Shown here: positions 35,442 through 43,567 of the stretch, piece by piece
How positions within the stretch are numbered: the stretch's first letter is position 1
How the letters are laid out: each line of letters begins with the position of its first letter
Program-made: the position numbers and the translations under genes
The notes under the pieces: generated by a model
The model's database searches: none
What the model saw: the letters and a program-made list of their open reading frames with translations, nothing else
Told to the model about the DNA's origin: nothing
From: Streptomyces sp. SID13726
Lineage (GTDB): Bacteria; Actinomycetota; Actinomycetes; Streptomycetales; Streptomycetaceae
Length of the DNA: 64,000 nucleotides
Direction of reading: 5' to 3'
NCBI RefSeq assembly: GCF_010548375.1
Contig: NZ_JAAGLY010000005.1
Location: 372,001-436,000, forward strand

Positions 35442-36641
35442 GTGAACGTGCTGGACATCCTGTTGCTGGTCGCCGCCGTGTGGTTCGCGATCGTCGGCTA
35501 TCGCCAGGGCTTCGTCGTCGGCATCCTGTCGGTGATCGGGTTCCTGGGCGGCGGTCTCGTCGCCGTCTACACCCTCCCCGTCCTCTGGGACGCGCTCACC
35601 GACAACGCCGAGGTCGGCACGGTCGCCGCGGTGGTCGCCGTGGTCGTCGTCATCGTCTGCGCCTCCGTCGGCCAGGCCCTCACCACGCACCTCGGCAACA
35701 AGCTGCGCCGGTACATCACCTGGTCCCCGGCCCGCGCCCTGGACGCCACCGGCGGCGCCCTGGTCAACGTCCTCGCCATGCTCCTGGTCGCCTGGCTGAT
35801 CGGCGCCACCCTCGCGCAGACCACCATGCCGACGGTCGGCAAGGAGGTCCGCGGCTCCAAGGTGCTGCTCGGCGTGCAGGAGGCGCTGCCGTCCGACGCC
35901 GACACCTGGTTCAAGGACTTCACCTCGGTCCTCGCGCAGAACGGCTTCCCGCAGGTCTTCAGCCCGTTCTCCAACGAGCCCATCAAAGAGGTCCAGCCGC
36001 CCGACCCCAAGCTCGCGGGCAGCGCCGTGGCCGCCCGCGCCCAGCGCTCCATCGTCAAGGTCATGGGTACCGCGCAGAGTTGCGGCAAGGTCCTGGAGGG
36101 CACCGGCTTCGTCTTCGGCGACCGCCGGGTCATGACCAACGCGCATGTCGTGGGCGGCGTCGACGAACCCACCGTCCAGATAGGCGGCGAGGGCCGCAAG
36201 TACGACGCCACGGTCGTCCTCTACGACTGGCAGCGCGACATCGCCGTACTGGACGTACCCGATCTGGACGCGCCCGCGCTCCAGTTCACGTCCCGGGACG
36301 CCGGCAGCGGGGACAGCGCGATCGTCGCGGGCTTCCCGGAGAACGGGGCGTACGACGTCCGCTCCGCGCGCGTGCGCGGCCGTATCGACGCCCATGGCCC
36401 GGACATCTACCACCGCGGCACCGTCAGCCGCGATGTGTACTCCCTCTACGCGACCGTCCGTCAGGGCAACTCCGGCGGCCCGCTGCTCACCCCCGAGGGG
36501 AAGGTGTACGGCGTGGTCTTCGCGAAGTCGCTCGACGACCCCGACACCGGGTACGCGCTCACCGCGGACGAGATCCAGCAGGACATCGCCCAGGGGCGTA
36601 CCGCGAACCAGCAGGTGGACAGCGACAGCTGCGCGCTGTGA
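35442..36641 (+). CDS. MarP-like membrane serine protease (CvpA domain + trypsin fold)
   Basis: Residues 1-125 form four TM helices of a CvpA-like domain (VLDILLLVAAVWFAIVGYRQ). Residues 190-400 form a periplasmic trypsin-like protease with the triad H (TNAHVV, near 234), D (RDIAVLD, near 266) and S (RQGNSGGPLL, near 343). This is the architecture of Mycobacterium MarP, which resists acid stress and handles periplasmic proteins. Two Cys (QSCGKV and DSCAL) could form the disulfide seen in MarP. Start ATG at 35442; no other gene overlaps. Confidence 0.9.
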   Translation: MNVLDILLLVAAVWFAIVGYRQGFVVGILSVIGFLGGGLVAVYTLPVLWDALTDNAEVGTVAAVVAVVVVIVCASVGQALTTHLGNKLRRYITWSPARALDATGGALVNVLAMLLVAWLIGATLAQTTMPTVGKEVRGSKVLLGVQEALPSDADTWFKDFTSVLAQNGFPQVFSPFSNEPIKEVQPPDPKLAGSAVAARAQRSIVKVMGTAQSCGKVLEGTGFVFGDRRVMTNAHVVGGVDEPTVQIGGEGRKYDATVVLYDWQRDIAVLDVPDLDAPALQFTSRDAGSGDSAIVAGFPENGAYDVRSARVRGRIDAHGPDIYHRGTVSRDVYSLYATVRQGNSGGPLLTPEGKVYGVVFAKSLDDPDTGYALTADEIQQDIAQGRTANQQVDSDSCAL

Positions 36642-36660
36642 GGAGGGTCGGCGGGGTGCG

Positions 36661-36846
36661 TCAGCCTCGGGGGTGACGCAGCCGTACCGAGACCCAGCGG
36701 GCCCGGCGGCGCAGGATGCGCGGGATGCCCACCTTGAGGTCCGTGCCGCCCGGCAGTTGCGGGGCACCGCCCTGATGGTGGGAGCTCAGGCCGCTGCCCG
36801 AGCGTCGATTGCGTGCTGCGTCACCGTAGTCGTGCGTCCAGCCCAT
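36661..36846 (-). CDS. Small basic protein
   Basis: The 61-aa frame MGWTHDYGDAARNRRSGSG, then LKVGIPRILRRRARWVSVRL, contains an Arg-rich C-terminus. It fills the 290-bp gap between the MarP and epoxide-hydrolase-type genes. A leading MGWTHDYG and a basic tail give it a plausible coding look, but the ribosome-binding site is weak and I know no family. Could be a shadow frame. Confidence 0.4.
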   Translation of the reverse strand: MGWTHDYGDAARNRRSGSGLSSHHQGGAPQLPGGTDLKVGIPRILRRRARWVSVRLRHPRG

Positions 36847-36931
36847 ACCCCGACGTGTGCCCCTGCCCCAAGGTCGATAACCTCCCCCACGCCCCCCAAT
36901 CGGCGTATGCACCGGGCAAGTGGCCGTTCGG

Positions 36932-37873
36932 TCACCGATCGGGTTCGGGATCCTTCAGCCAATTGATCAGTTCTGTCGAGAACGCGACCGGATCCTCTTC
37001 GTGCGGGAAGTGCCCGAGCCCGTCGAACAGCCGCCAGCGGTACGGCGCTTCGACGTACTCCCCGGACCCGGCCGCGCTCCGCGTCCGCATCACCGGGTCC
37101 AGCGAGCCGTGCAGATGCAGCGTGGGCACCCGCACCGGCCGCTTCATGCGCCGGTTGAACTGGATGCCGTCGGGACGGGCCAGGGAGCGGACCATCCAGC
37201 GGTACGGCTCGATCGAGCAGTGGGCCGTCGAGGGGATGCAGATGGCCTTGCGGTACGTCTCCACCGCGTCGTCGTCCGGCAGCCGCGGGCCGGACCAGTC
37301 CCGGATCAGCTCGGCCACCAGCGCCCCGTCGTCGGCGGTCAGCCGGCGCTCCGGGATCCAGGGCCGCTGGAACCCCCAGATGTAGGAACCGGCGCGTGTC
37401 TGCTTGACGTCGGAGAGCATCGCCGAGCGCCAGCGCCGGGGGTGGGGCATCGAGGTGACGGCGAGCCGTCGGACCAGCTTCGGGCGCATCGCGGCCGCCG
37501 TCCACGCCAGATAGCCGCCGAGGTCATGGCCGACCAGCGCGGCGTCGGGCTCGCCCAGCGAGCGGATCACGCCGGTGATGTCGAGGGCGAGGTTGGCCGG
37601 GTCGTAGCCGCGCGGGGTGCGGTCGCTGCCGCCGACGCCGCGCAGGTCCATGGCCACGGCCCGGAAGCCGGCGTCGGCGAGCGCCTCCAGCTGGTGGCGC
37701 CAGGTCCACCAGAACTGGGGGAAGCCGTGCACCAGCATGACCAGCGGGCCGTCGCCCACCTCGGCGATGTGGAAGCGGGCGCCGTTGGCGGCCACGTCCC
37801 GGTGGGTCCAGGGACCGTCCGGGCGTACGACCGAGGCCTGCTGCTGCGCCGAGGGTGTGGCGGGATCCGTCAT
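36932..37873 (-). CDS. Alpha/beta hydrolase, epoxide-hydrolase-like
   Basis: The 313-aa enzyme shows HGFPQFWWTW (oxyanion hole, residue about 50), DLRGVGGSD, a nucleophile elbow GHDLGGYLAW (Asp as nucleophile, near 116), a cap domain with a RWMVRSLA helix, and the C-terminal DGLGHFPHEEDP with the catalytic His. An Asp nucleophile rather than Ser points to epoxide hydrolase or haloalkane dehalogenase activity. Its ATG overlaps the upstream DUF1469/holin-type gene (ATGA). Confidence 0.85.
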   Translation of the reverse strand: MTDPATPSAQQQASVVRPDGPWTHRDVAANGARFHIAEVGDGPLVMLVHGFPQFWWTWRHQLEALADAGFRAVAMDLRGVGGSDRTPRGYDPANLALDITGVIRSLGEPDAALVGHDLGGYLAWTAAAMRPKLVRRLAVTSMPHPRRWRSAMLSDVKQTRAGSYIWGFQRPWIPERRLTADDGALVAELIRDWSGPRLPDDDAVETYRKAICIPSTAHCSIEPYRWMVRSLARPDGIQFNRRMKRPVRVPTLHLHGSLDPVMRTRSAAGSGEYVEAPYRWRLFDGLGHFPHEEDPVAFSTELINWLKDPEPDR

Positions 37874-38379
37874 GACGACGAGCGTGCCACAGCCTCGATG
37901 GCCTTGGCCTCGCGGACCCGCTCCTCCAGCGCCTTGGCGTCCGAACCGTCCGAACGGGTGTGCGGCTTGGCGTTCTGGAGCACGCCCGCCGTCTCCTTCA
38001 TCGAGGCGGCCACCTTCTGCGGGCCCTTGCCCTTCTGCGCCTTCTTCGCGAAGACGACGCCGATCAGCGCGAGGACGACCGCGACGAGGACGTTGGCCGC
38101 GAAGGACAGCAGGAAGCAGACCGCGAGGTTCCAGCCGCTCCAGGTCCTGATGCCGTACGCCAGCGCGAAGTTGAGCATCGGCAGGGAGAACACCAGGACC
38201 GCGCCGGCCACGCTGAACATGCCGCCGCTCACCGCGCCGCGCTTGACGTCCTGCTTCAGCTGGGCCTTGGCCAGCGCGATCTCGTCGTGCACCAGCGCCG
38301 ACATCTCGGTCGTCGCCGAGGCGAACAGCTGGCCGATGCTGCGTTCGGCGCCGACCGGGCTGCCGTCGGGTGCGCTCAT
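37870..38379 (-). CDS. Phage-holin-like (DUF1469) membrane protein
   Basis: This 169-aa protein has two adjacent hydrophobic helices (SGGMFSVAGAVLVFSLPMLNFALAYG; LAVCFLLSFAANVLVAVVLALIGVVFA). They are flanked by a charged N-terminal amphipathic region (MSALVHDEIALAKAQLKQDVKR) and a Lys-rich tail. This is the DUF1469/phage-holin-like family, found in the actinobacterial chromosome rather than in phages. The start is the ATG at 38379 (GGGAGACC upstream), not the longer frame that opens at 38640. Coupled by ATGA to the hydrolase. Confidence 0.85.
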   Translation of the reverse strand: MSAPDGSPVGAERSIGQLFASATTEMSALVHDEIALAKAQLKQDVKRGAVSGGMFSVAGAVLVFSLPMLNFALAYGIRTWSGWNLAVCFLLSFAANVLVAVVLALIGVVFAKKAQKGKGPQKVAASMKETAGVLQNAKPHTRSDGSDAKALEERVREAKAIEAVARSSS

Positions 38380-38440
38380 CGCGGTCTCCCTATTCACTGG
38401 GACTCTTTGTGTGCCGTGTCTTTTGTACCGTCCCGTCAGA

Positions 38441-39859
38441 TCATGCCCGACGGTCGTCCTCGGCGCTTGCCCCGCCCGCCACTTCGGCAAGCCGCTCGGC
38501 GGTCTTGAGCTCGGCGATCCGCCGGTGCTCGGCGGCCCTGCGTTCGAGGATCTCGGCCATCCTGAGGTGGTAGGCGGGGTCGTCCTGCTCGTAGATGTCC
38601 GGCACGCCGCTGAGGTCTTCGTCGCGCTCCTCGGCCTCATACAGCCTGCGGTACTTGGTGTTGCGCAGCTTCAGCAGCACGGTCGCGAGTCCGGCCGCGA
38701 TCAGCGAGCCCACCAGTACGGCGGCCTTGACCTCGTCGGTCGTCCTGGCGTCGCCGTCGAAGGCGAGCTCCCCGATCAGCAGCGACACGGTGAACCCGAT
38801 GCCGGCCAGGGTCGCCACCGCGAACACGTCGGCCCACTCGAGGTCGTCGCTGAGCGAGGCCCGGGTGAAACGTGCCGTCAGCCACGTCCCGCCGAAGATG
38901 CCGAGCGCCTTGCCGACAACCAGCCCGAGCACCACGCCCAGCGTCTCCGGCCGGGTGAGGACATCGCCGAGCGCGCCCCCGGAGACCGAGACACCGGCGC
39001 TGAAGAGGGCGAACAGCGGGACGGCCAGGCCCGCCGAGACAGGTCGTACGAGATGCTCGATGTGCTCGCCGGGGGAGCGCGTCTCGCCCTCCCGCGTGGT
39101 GCAGCGCAGCATCAGGCCCATCGCGACACCGGCGATGGTGGCGTGCACGCCGCTGTTGTACATCAGCGCCCAGATCACGAGCGCGAGGGGGACGTAGACG
39201 TACCACCCGCGCACGCCCTTGCGCAGCAGCACCCAGAAGACCACCAGGCCGGCGAACGCGCCGCCGAGCGCGGCGAGGTCGATGTCCGCGGTGAAGAAGA
39301 CCGCGATGATCAGGATCGCGAAGAGGTCGTCGACGACGGCGAGGGTGAGCAGGAAGGCGCGCAGCGCGCTCGGCAGCCAGGTGCCGATGACGGCGAGCAC
39401 GGCGAGCGCGAAGGCGATGTCGGTGGCGGTGGGCACGGCCCAGCCGGCGAGGGAGCCGCCGCCGGTGACGTTGGTGAGCGTGTAGACCAGCGCCGGTACG
39501 GCCATCCCGCACAGGGCGGCGACCACGGGGAGCGCGGCGGCCCGGGGGTCCTTGAGGTCACCGGCGACCAGTTCGCGTTTGAGTTCGATCCCGGCCACGA
39601 AGAAGAAGACCGCGAGGAGCCCGTCGGCGGCCCAGTGCGCCACCGAGAGGTCGAGGCCGAGGGCGGCGGGGCCGAGATGGAAGTCGCTGACGCTCTCGTA
39701 ACTGTCGCGCAGTGCGGGGACGTTGGCCCAGATCAGCGCGGTGATCGCGGCACCGAGCAGCAGCACACCGCCGACCGTCTCGGTGCGCAGCGCGTCCGCG
39801 ACGAAGGTCCGCTCGGGGAGGGAGAGACGTCCGAGGACCTTGCGGGTGGGCGCGGGCAT
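38441..39859 (-). CDS. nhaA: Na+/H+ antiporter NhaA
   Basis: The 472-aa protein has about 11 TM helices and the NhaA hallmarks VVDDLFAILIIAVFFTAD (the DD pair that binds Na+/Li+) and PTATDIAFALAVL. It exchanges Na+ for H+ to control pH and salt. The last 80 residues form a hydrophilic helical tail (EEDEDLSG, HRRIAELKTAERLAEVAGG) longer than in E. coli. Start ATG at 39859 (GGAGGT site); an in-frame start at 39919 is less likely. Confidence 0.92.
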   Translation of the reverse strand: MPAPTRKVLGRLSLPERTFVADALRTETVGGVLLLGAAITALIWANVPALRDSYESVSDFHLGPAALGLDLSVAHWAADGLLAVFFFVAGIELKRELVAGDLKDPRAAALPVVAALCGMAVPALVYTLTNVTGGGSLAGWAVPTATDIAFALAVLAVIGTWLPSALRAFLLTLAVVDDLFAILIIAVFFTADIDLAALGGAFAGLVVFWVLLRKGVRGWYVYVPLALVIWALMYNSGVHATIAGVAMGLMLRCTTREGETRSPGEHIEHLVRPVSAGLAVPLFALFSAGVSVSGGALGDVLTRPETLGVVLGLVVGKALGIFGGTWLTARFTRASLSDDLEWADVFAVATLAGIGFTVSLLIGELAFDGDARTTDEVKAAVLVGSLIAAGLATVLLKLRNTKYRRLYEAEERDEDLSGVPDIYEQDDPAYHLRMAEILERRAAEHRRIAELKTAERLAEVAGGASAEDDRRA

Positions 39860-39954
39860 CAGGGGGACCTCCGGTCGGTGGGCAGGGCGGAACCGCTTGC
39901 CGACCAGACTTCCCGGCACACCTTGAGGGTCACGTTGCTTTGTTTAGTTTACCT

Positions 39955-39996
39955 AAAAGGGGCGCCGGACGCTCGTCCGCGTCCGGCGCCCCTTTT
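39955..39996 (-). terminator. Rho-independent terminator after acsA
   Basis: A perfect 17-bp stem (AAAAGGGGCGCCGGACG and its complement) with an 8-nt loop lies 14 bp past the acsA stop. The four-T tail on the minus strand makes it a classical terminator. Confidence 0.95.
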
Positions 39997-40009
39997 GTTC
40001 GTACGGTGC

Positions 40010-41968
40010 TCAGTCCTCGCTGGGTGCGGCGGGGAGCTTGGCCTGGATGAGGTCCATGACCGTGGAGTCCGTCAGCGTGGTCACATCACCGAGCTGGCGG
40101 TTCTCGGCGACGTCCCGCAGCAGCCGGCGCATGATCTTGCCGGAGCGGGTCTTCGGCAGTTCCTGTACCGGCAGGACCCGCTTCGGCTTGGCGATCGGGC
40201 CGAGGGTGGCGCCGACGTGGTTGCGCAGGTCGGCGACGAGGCCCTCGTCCTCGGCGTTCGCCGTGCCGCGCAGGATCACGAAGGCGACGATCGCCTGCCC
40301 GGTCGTCTCGTCCGCCGCGCCCACGACGGCCGCCTCGGCGACCGAGGGGTGGGAGACGAGCGCCGACTCGACCTCGGTGGTCGAGATGTTGTGGCCGGAG
40401 ACGAGCATGACGTCGTCGACCCGGCCCAGCAGCCAGATGTCGCCGTCGTCGTCCTTCTTCGCGCCGTCGCCCGCGAAGTACTTGCCCTCGAAGCGCGACC
40501 AGTACGTGTCGAGGAAGCGCTGGTCGTCGCCCCAGATGGTGCGCAGCATCGACGGCCACGGCTCGGTCAGGACCAGGTAGCCGCCACCGCCGTTCGGGAC
40601 CTCGTTCGCCTCGTCGTCGACGACGGTCGCGGAGATGCCGGGCAGCGGGGTCTGCGCACTGCCGGGCTTGGTCGCGGTGACGCCCGGCAGCGGGGAGATC
40701 ATCATCGCGCCGGTCTCGGTCTGCCACCAGGTGTCCACGATCGGCGTCCGGTCGGCGCCGATGTGCTTGCGGTACCAGATCCACGCCTCGGGGTTGATCG
40801 GCTCGCCCACCGAGCCCAGCACCCGCAGGCTGCTGAGGTCGAACTTCGCGGGGATGTCGTCGCCCCACTTCATGAACGTCCGGATCGCGGTGGGCGCCGT
40901 GTACAGGATCGTCACCCCGTACTTCTGCACGATCTCCCAGAAGCGGCCCTGGTGCGGGGTGTCCGGGGTGCCCTCGTACATGACCTGGGTGGCGCCGTTG
41001 GCGAGCGGGCCGTAGACGATGTACGAGTGCCCGGTGACCCAGCCGACGTCGGCCGTGCACCAGTAGACGTCGGTCTCCGGCTTGAGGTCGAAGACGGCGT
41101 GGTGGGTGTACGCGGTCTGGGTCAGATAGCCGCCGGAGGTGTGCAGGATGCCCTTGGGCTTACCCGTCGTGCCGGACGTGTACAGGATGAACAGCGGGTG
41201 CTCGGCGTCGAACGCCTCCGGGGTGTGCTCGGCCGACTGGCGGTCGACGAGTTCGTGCCACCACACGTCCCGGCTGTCGTCCCAGGCGACCTCCTGGCCG
41301 GTACGGCGTACGACGAGCACGTGCTCGACGTTGCCGGCCTTGCCGACCGCCTCGTCGACCGCGGGCTTGAGCGCGGACGGCTTGCCGCGCCGGTAGCCGC
41401 CGTCGGTGGTGACGACCACGCGCGCGTCGGCGTCCTGGATGCGGGTGGCGAGCGCGTCCGCCGAGAAGCCGCCGAAGACCACGGAGTGCGCGGCGCCGAT
41501 CCGGGCGCAGGCGAGCATCGCGACGGCGGTCTCGGGGATCATCGGCATGTATACGGCGACCCGGTCGCCCTTCTGGACACCCAGTTCCAGCAGGGCGTTC
41601 GCGGCCTTGGAGACCTCGTCCTTGAGCTCGGCGTAGGTGATCGCGCGGCTGTCACCCGGCTCGCCCTCGAAGTGGATGGCGACCCGGTCGCCGAGGCCCG
41701 CCTCGACATGCCGGTCGACGCAGTTGTACGCCACGTTGAGCTCGCCGTCCTTGAACCACTTGGCGAACGGCGGGTTCGACCAGTCCAGGGTCTCGGTCGG
41801 CTCCTTGGCCCAGCTCAGCCGACGGGCCTGCTCGGCCCAGAAACCGAGCCGGTCAGCCTTGGCCTGCTCATACGCCTCCGCGGTGACGTTGGCGTTCGCG
41901 GCCAGGTCGGCGGGGGGCGCGAACCTGCGTTCTTCCTTGAGCAGGTTGGCCAGGCTCTCGTTGCTCAC
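40010..41968 (-). CDS. acsA: Acetyl-CoA synthetase
   Basis: The 652-aa enzyme activates acetate with ATP and CoA via acetyl-AMP. It has SGTTGKPKGIL near residue 262, TWWQTETGAMM near 410, the YWSRFEGKYFAGDGA hinge, and the acetylatable-lysine motif PKTRSGKIMRRLLRD near 608. The start is the GTG that opens SNESLANLLKEERR; the frame continues to 42010 but the added residues are not family-like. Upstream lies a palindrome resembling a DasR (dre) site. A strong terminator follows. Confidence 0.95.
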   Translation of the reverse strand: MSNESLANLLKEERRFAPPADLAANANVTAEAYEQAKADRLGFWAEQARRLSWAKEPTETLDWSNPPFAKWFKDGELNVAYNCVDRHVEAGLGDRVAIHFEGEPGDSRAITYAELKDEVSKAANALLELGVQKGDRVAVYMPMIPETAVAMLACARIGAAHSVVFGGFSADALATRIQDADARVVVTTDGGYRRGKPSALKPAVDEAVGKAGNVEHVLVVRRTGQEVAWDDSRDVWWHELVDRQSAEHTPEAFDAEHPLFILYTSGTTGKPKGILHTSGGYLTQTAYTHHAVFDLKPETDVYWCTADVGWVTGHSYIVYGPLANGATQVMYEGTPDTPHQGRFWEIVQKYGVTILYTAPTAIRTFMKWGDDIPAKFDLSSLRVLGSVGEPINPEAWIWYRKHIGADRTPIVDTWWQTETGAMMISPLPGVTATKPGSAQTPLPGISATVVDDEANEVPNGGGGYLVLTEPWPSMLRTIWGDDQRFLDTYWSRFEGKYFAGDGAKKDDDGDIWLLGRVDDVMLVSGHNISTTEVESALVSHPSVAEAAVVGAADETTGQAIVAFVILRGTANAEDEGLVADLRNHVGATLGPIAKPKRVLPVQELPKTRSGKIMRRLLRDVAENRQLGDVTTLTDSTVMDLIQAKLPAAPSED

Positions 41969-42055
41969 GGCATCTGCCTTTCCCAGGGTGTCCGTTGTGT
42001 CCCAGGCCACAGCTCATCAGACCGGGGGGTGCGATGACAAGGGTCGCCGGAAAAT

Positions 42056-42067
42056 TGGTTTAGACCT
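42056..42067. promoter_or_regulatory. DasR-like (dre) palindrome upstream of acsA
   Basis: TGGTTTAGACCT matches the core of the GntR-type DasR consensus TGGTCTAGACCA at 10 of 12 positions. It lies about 90 bp upstream of the acsA start on the minus strand. Control by a GlcNAc-responsive regulator would be consistent with acetate released during aminosugar use. One site by eye is weak evidence. Confidence 0.4.
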
Positions 42068-42210
42068 GTGGGGTGCCTCGGCGGTGGCTGCTGTCATCCG
42101 TACCCACGGGCGCCGACCAGGCAGAGTTCAGTGTCTGTAACGCCTTTCACACTCCGGCCCAAGTACGGGTGAAGCGCTGTCCACGAGTCACCGACGAGAG
42201 GGGAGACCGA

Positions 42211-42813
42211 GTGGAAGGCATACGGGGCGGGCCGCAGGCGGCGGTGCGCGACCCTGAGCTCTTCGAGGAGTTCTACCGACGCCATGTGGACGTCATGACG
42301 TCCTTCGTGGCCCGGCGTGTCGCGGACCCGCACACGGCCGCCGACCTGACGGCCGAGATCTTCCTCGCGGTTCTCGACTCCGCCCACACCTACCGCCCGG
42401 GGCGGGGCAGCGAGACCGCCTGGCTCTACGGCATCGCCCGCAACGTCGTCGCGGGCGAGTACCGCAGGGTGGCCCGCGAGACCGCCCGCGACCGGCGCAT
42501 CTCGGGCCGACGGCTCCTGGAGCCCGACGACATCGCCCGCCTGGAGGACAAGCTCGACGCGGAGAGCCCGGGCCGCCGTGCCCTGGCCGCCCTGGAACGG
42601 CTCCCCGCGGGGGAGCGAGCCGTTCTGGAGCTGATCGTGGTCGACCAGCTGACGGTCCCCGAGGCCGCCGCCGCGCTGGGCATCACCCAGGTCACGGCCC
42701 GCGTACGGCTGCACCGGGCGCGCAAGTCGCTGCGCCGGGCGGCGGATGGTCCCGCCGACGGACCACGCGGCACATCTCTGTCGTACGTCACCGGAGGAGG
42801 GGGAGAGGCATGA
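42211..42813 (+). CDS. ECF-type RNA polymerase sigma factor
   Basis: The 200-aa protein has region 2 (LFEEFYRRHVDVMTSFVARRV, LTAEIFLAVLDSAHTYRPGRG, TAWLYGIARNVVAGEYRR) and region 4 (LERLPAGERAVLELIVVDQL, TVPEAAAALGITQVTARVRLHRARKSLRR). Start GTG at 42211 with a GAGGGGAG ribosome-binding site. The stop overlaps the next start, so it is co-translated with a membrane protein that is probably its anti-sigma factor or a co-regulated membrane target. Confidence 0.88.
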   Translation: MEGIRGGPQAAVRDPELFEEFYRRHVDVMTSFVARRVADPHTAADLTAEIFLAVLDSAHTYRPGRGSETAWLYGIARNVVAGEYRRVARETARDRRISGRRLLEPDDIARLEDKLDAESPGRRALAALERLPAGERAVLELIVVDQLTVPEAAAALGITQVTARVRLHRARKSLRRAADGPADGPRGTSLSYVTGGGGEA

Positions 42814-43415
42814 CCACCAGGACGACATTCGAGGAACGGCTGCTGGCGGAACTGCGCCGGGAGATCACCCTGCGCGCGGAGGACCGTACGACGGAGGCGG
42901 TGCCGGTGTCCGGGTGGCGCCGCCGGCTCCCGTCCCGCACCGCGCCGAGGCTCGGGCTCGTCGCCCTGGCCTGCGCCGCCGTCGCGGGCGCCTGGGTGCT
43001 GATCCCGGGCTCCCCGGCCGAGAGCCCGGCCTACGCGGTGGTGTCCCACCCGGACGGGAGCCTGACGGTCACCATGAACGACTTCGGCCTCGGCGGCACG
43101 CTGCCGGACGGACTCGTCGAACGGCTCAAGGCGAACGGCATCCACGTGGTCGTGGACGATCTGCCCAACGGCTACGAGTGCGCCGAGCCCCGAGGGAAGG
43201 GGGTCCAGGGGCACTCCGATCCGAAGGCGGGGCCCAGCTGGGTGTTCGACCTGAAGCGCGGGGACTCCCTGGCCGTCGAGAAGATGGGGCAGCGCCAGCC
43301 CGACGGGAGTTTCGCACGGGTCAACGGCTTCAGGTTCGTCCGCGGTGAGGTCCCTCCGTGCGATCGGGTCCCCGCACCGGAGCCCCGCTCGGCGGAGACG
43401 CCCGGTCTCCGCTGA
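42810..43415 (+). CDS. Membrane protein paired with the sigma factor (candidate anti-sigma)
   Basis: This 201-aa protein has a cytoplasmic N-terminal helix (TFEERLLAELRREITLRAE), one TM helix (LGLVALACAAVAGAWVLIPG near 50-68) and an extracytoplasmic domain with two Cys (YECAEP and PPCDRV). This is the usual topology of a Streptomyces anti-sigma factor or stress sensor. No zinc HxxxCxxC motif is seen. It is coupled to the sigma gene by ATGA. Confidence 0.65.
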   Translation: MTTRTTFEERLLAELRREITLRAEDRTTEAVPVSGWRRRLPSRTAPRLGLVALACAAVAGAWVLIPGSPAESPAYAVVSHPDGSLTVTMNDFGLGGTLPDGLVERLKANGIHVVVDDLPNGYECAEPRGKGVQGHSDPKAGPSWVFDLKRGDSLAVEKMGQRQPDGSFARVNGFRFVRGEVPPCDRVPAPEPRSAETPGLR

Positions 43416-43426
43416 GCGGGGGGTGT

Positions 43427-43450
43427 GCCAGGGCCTCGCGGGGCCCTGGC
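43427..43450 (+). terminator. Hairpin after the sigma/anti-sigma operon
   Basis: A 9-bp stem (GCCAGGGCC / GGCCCTGGC) encloses a 6-nt loop, 12 bp past the stop of the membrane-protein gene. Confidence 0.65.
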
Positions 43451-43469
43451 AGGGCCGGAGTGGCAGTGG

Positions 43470-43567
43470 GGCTCTGGCCAGGCCGGACTGGGCAGCGGGG
43501 CCCTGGCTACGCCGGACTGGAGGCCCTGGCTACGCCGGACTGGGGGCTTTGGCTATGCCGGACTGGG
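43470..43567. repeat. 23-bp tandem repeat overlapping the SulP-CA stop
   Basis: Three perfectly phased 23-bp units (43499-43567) of GGCCCTGGCTACGCCGGACT plus GGA, and one diverged unit at 43470-43492. The last unit contains the SulP gene stop codon, so the repeat looks like a duplication of the gene's 3' end. Confidence 0.8.

Noticed and set aside
36920..42037. A 1705-codon open frame on the plus strand
   Set aside because: It runs antisense across the epoxide-hydrolase-like, DUF1469, nhaA and acsA genes. The codon bias of high-GC genes leaves the opposite strand open, and its translation has no domain.
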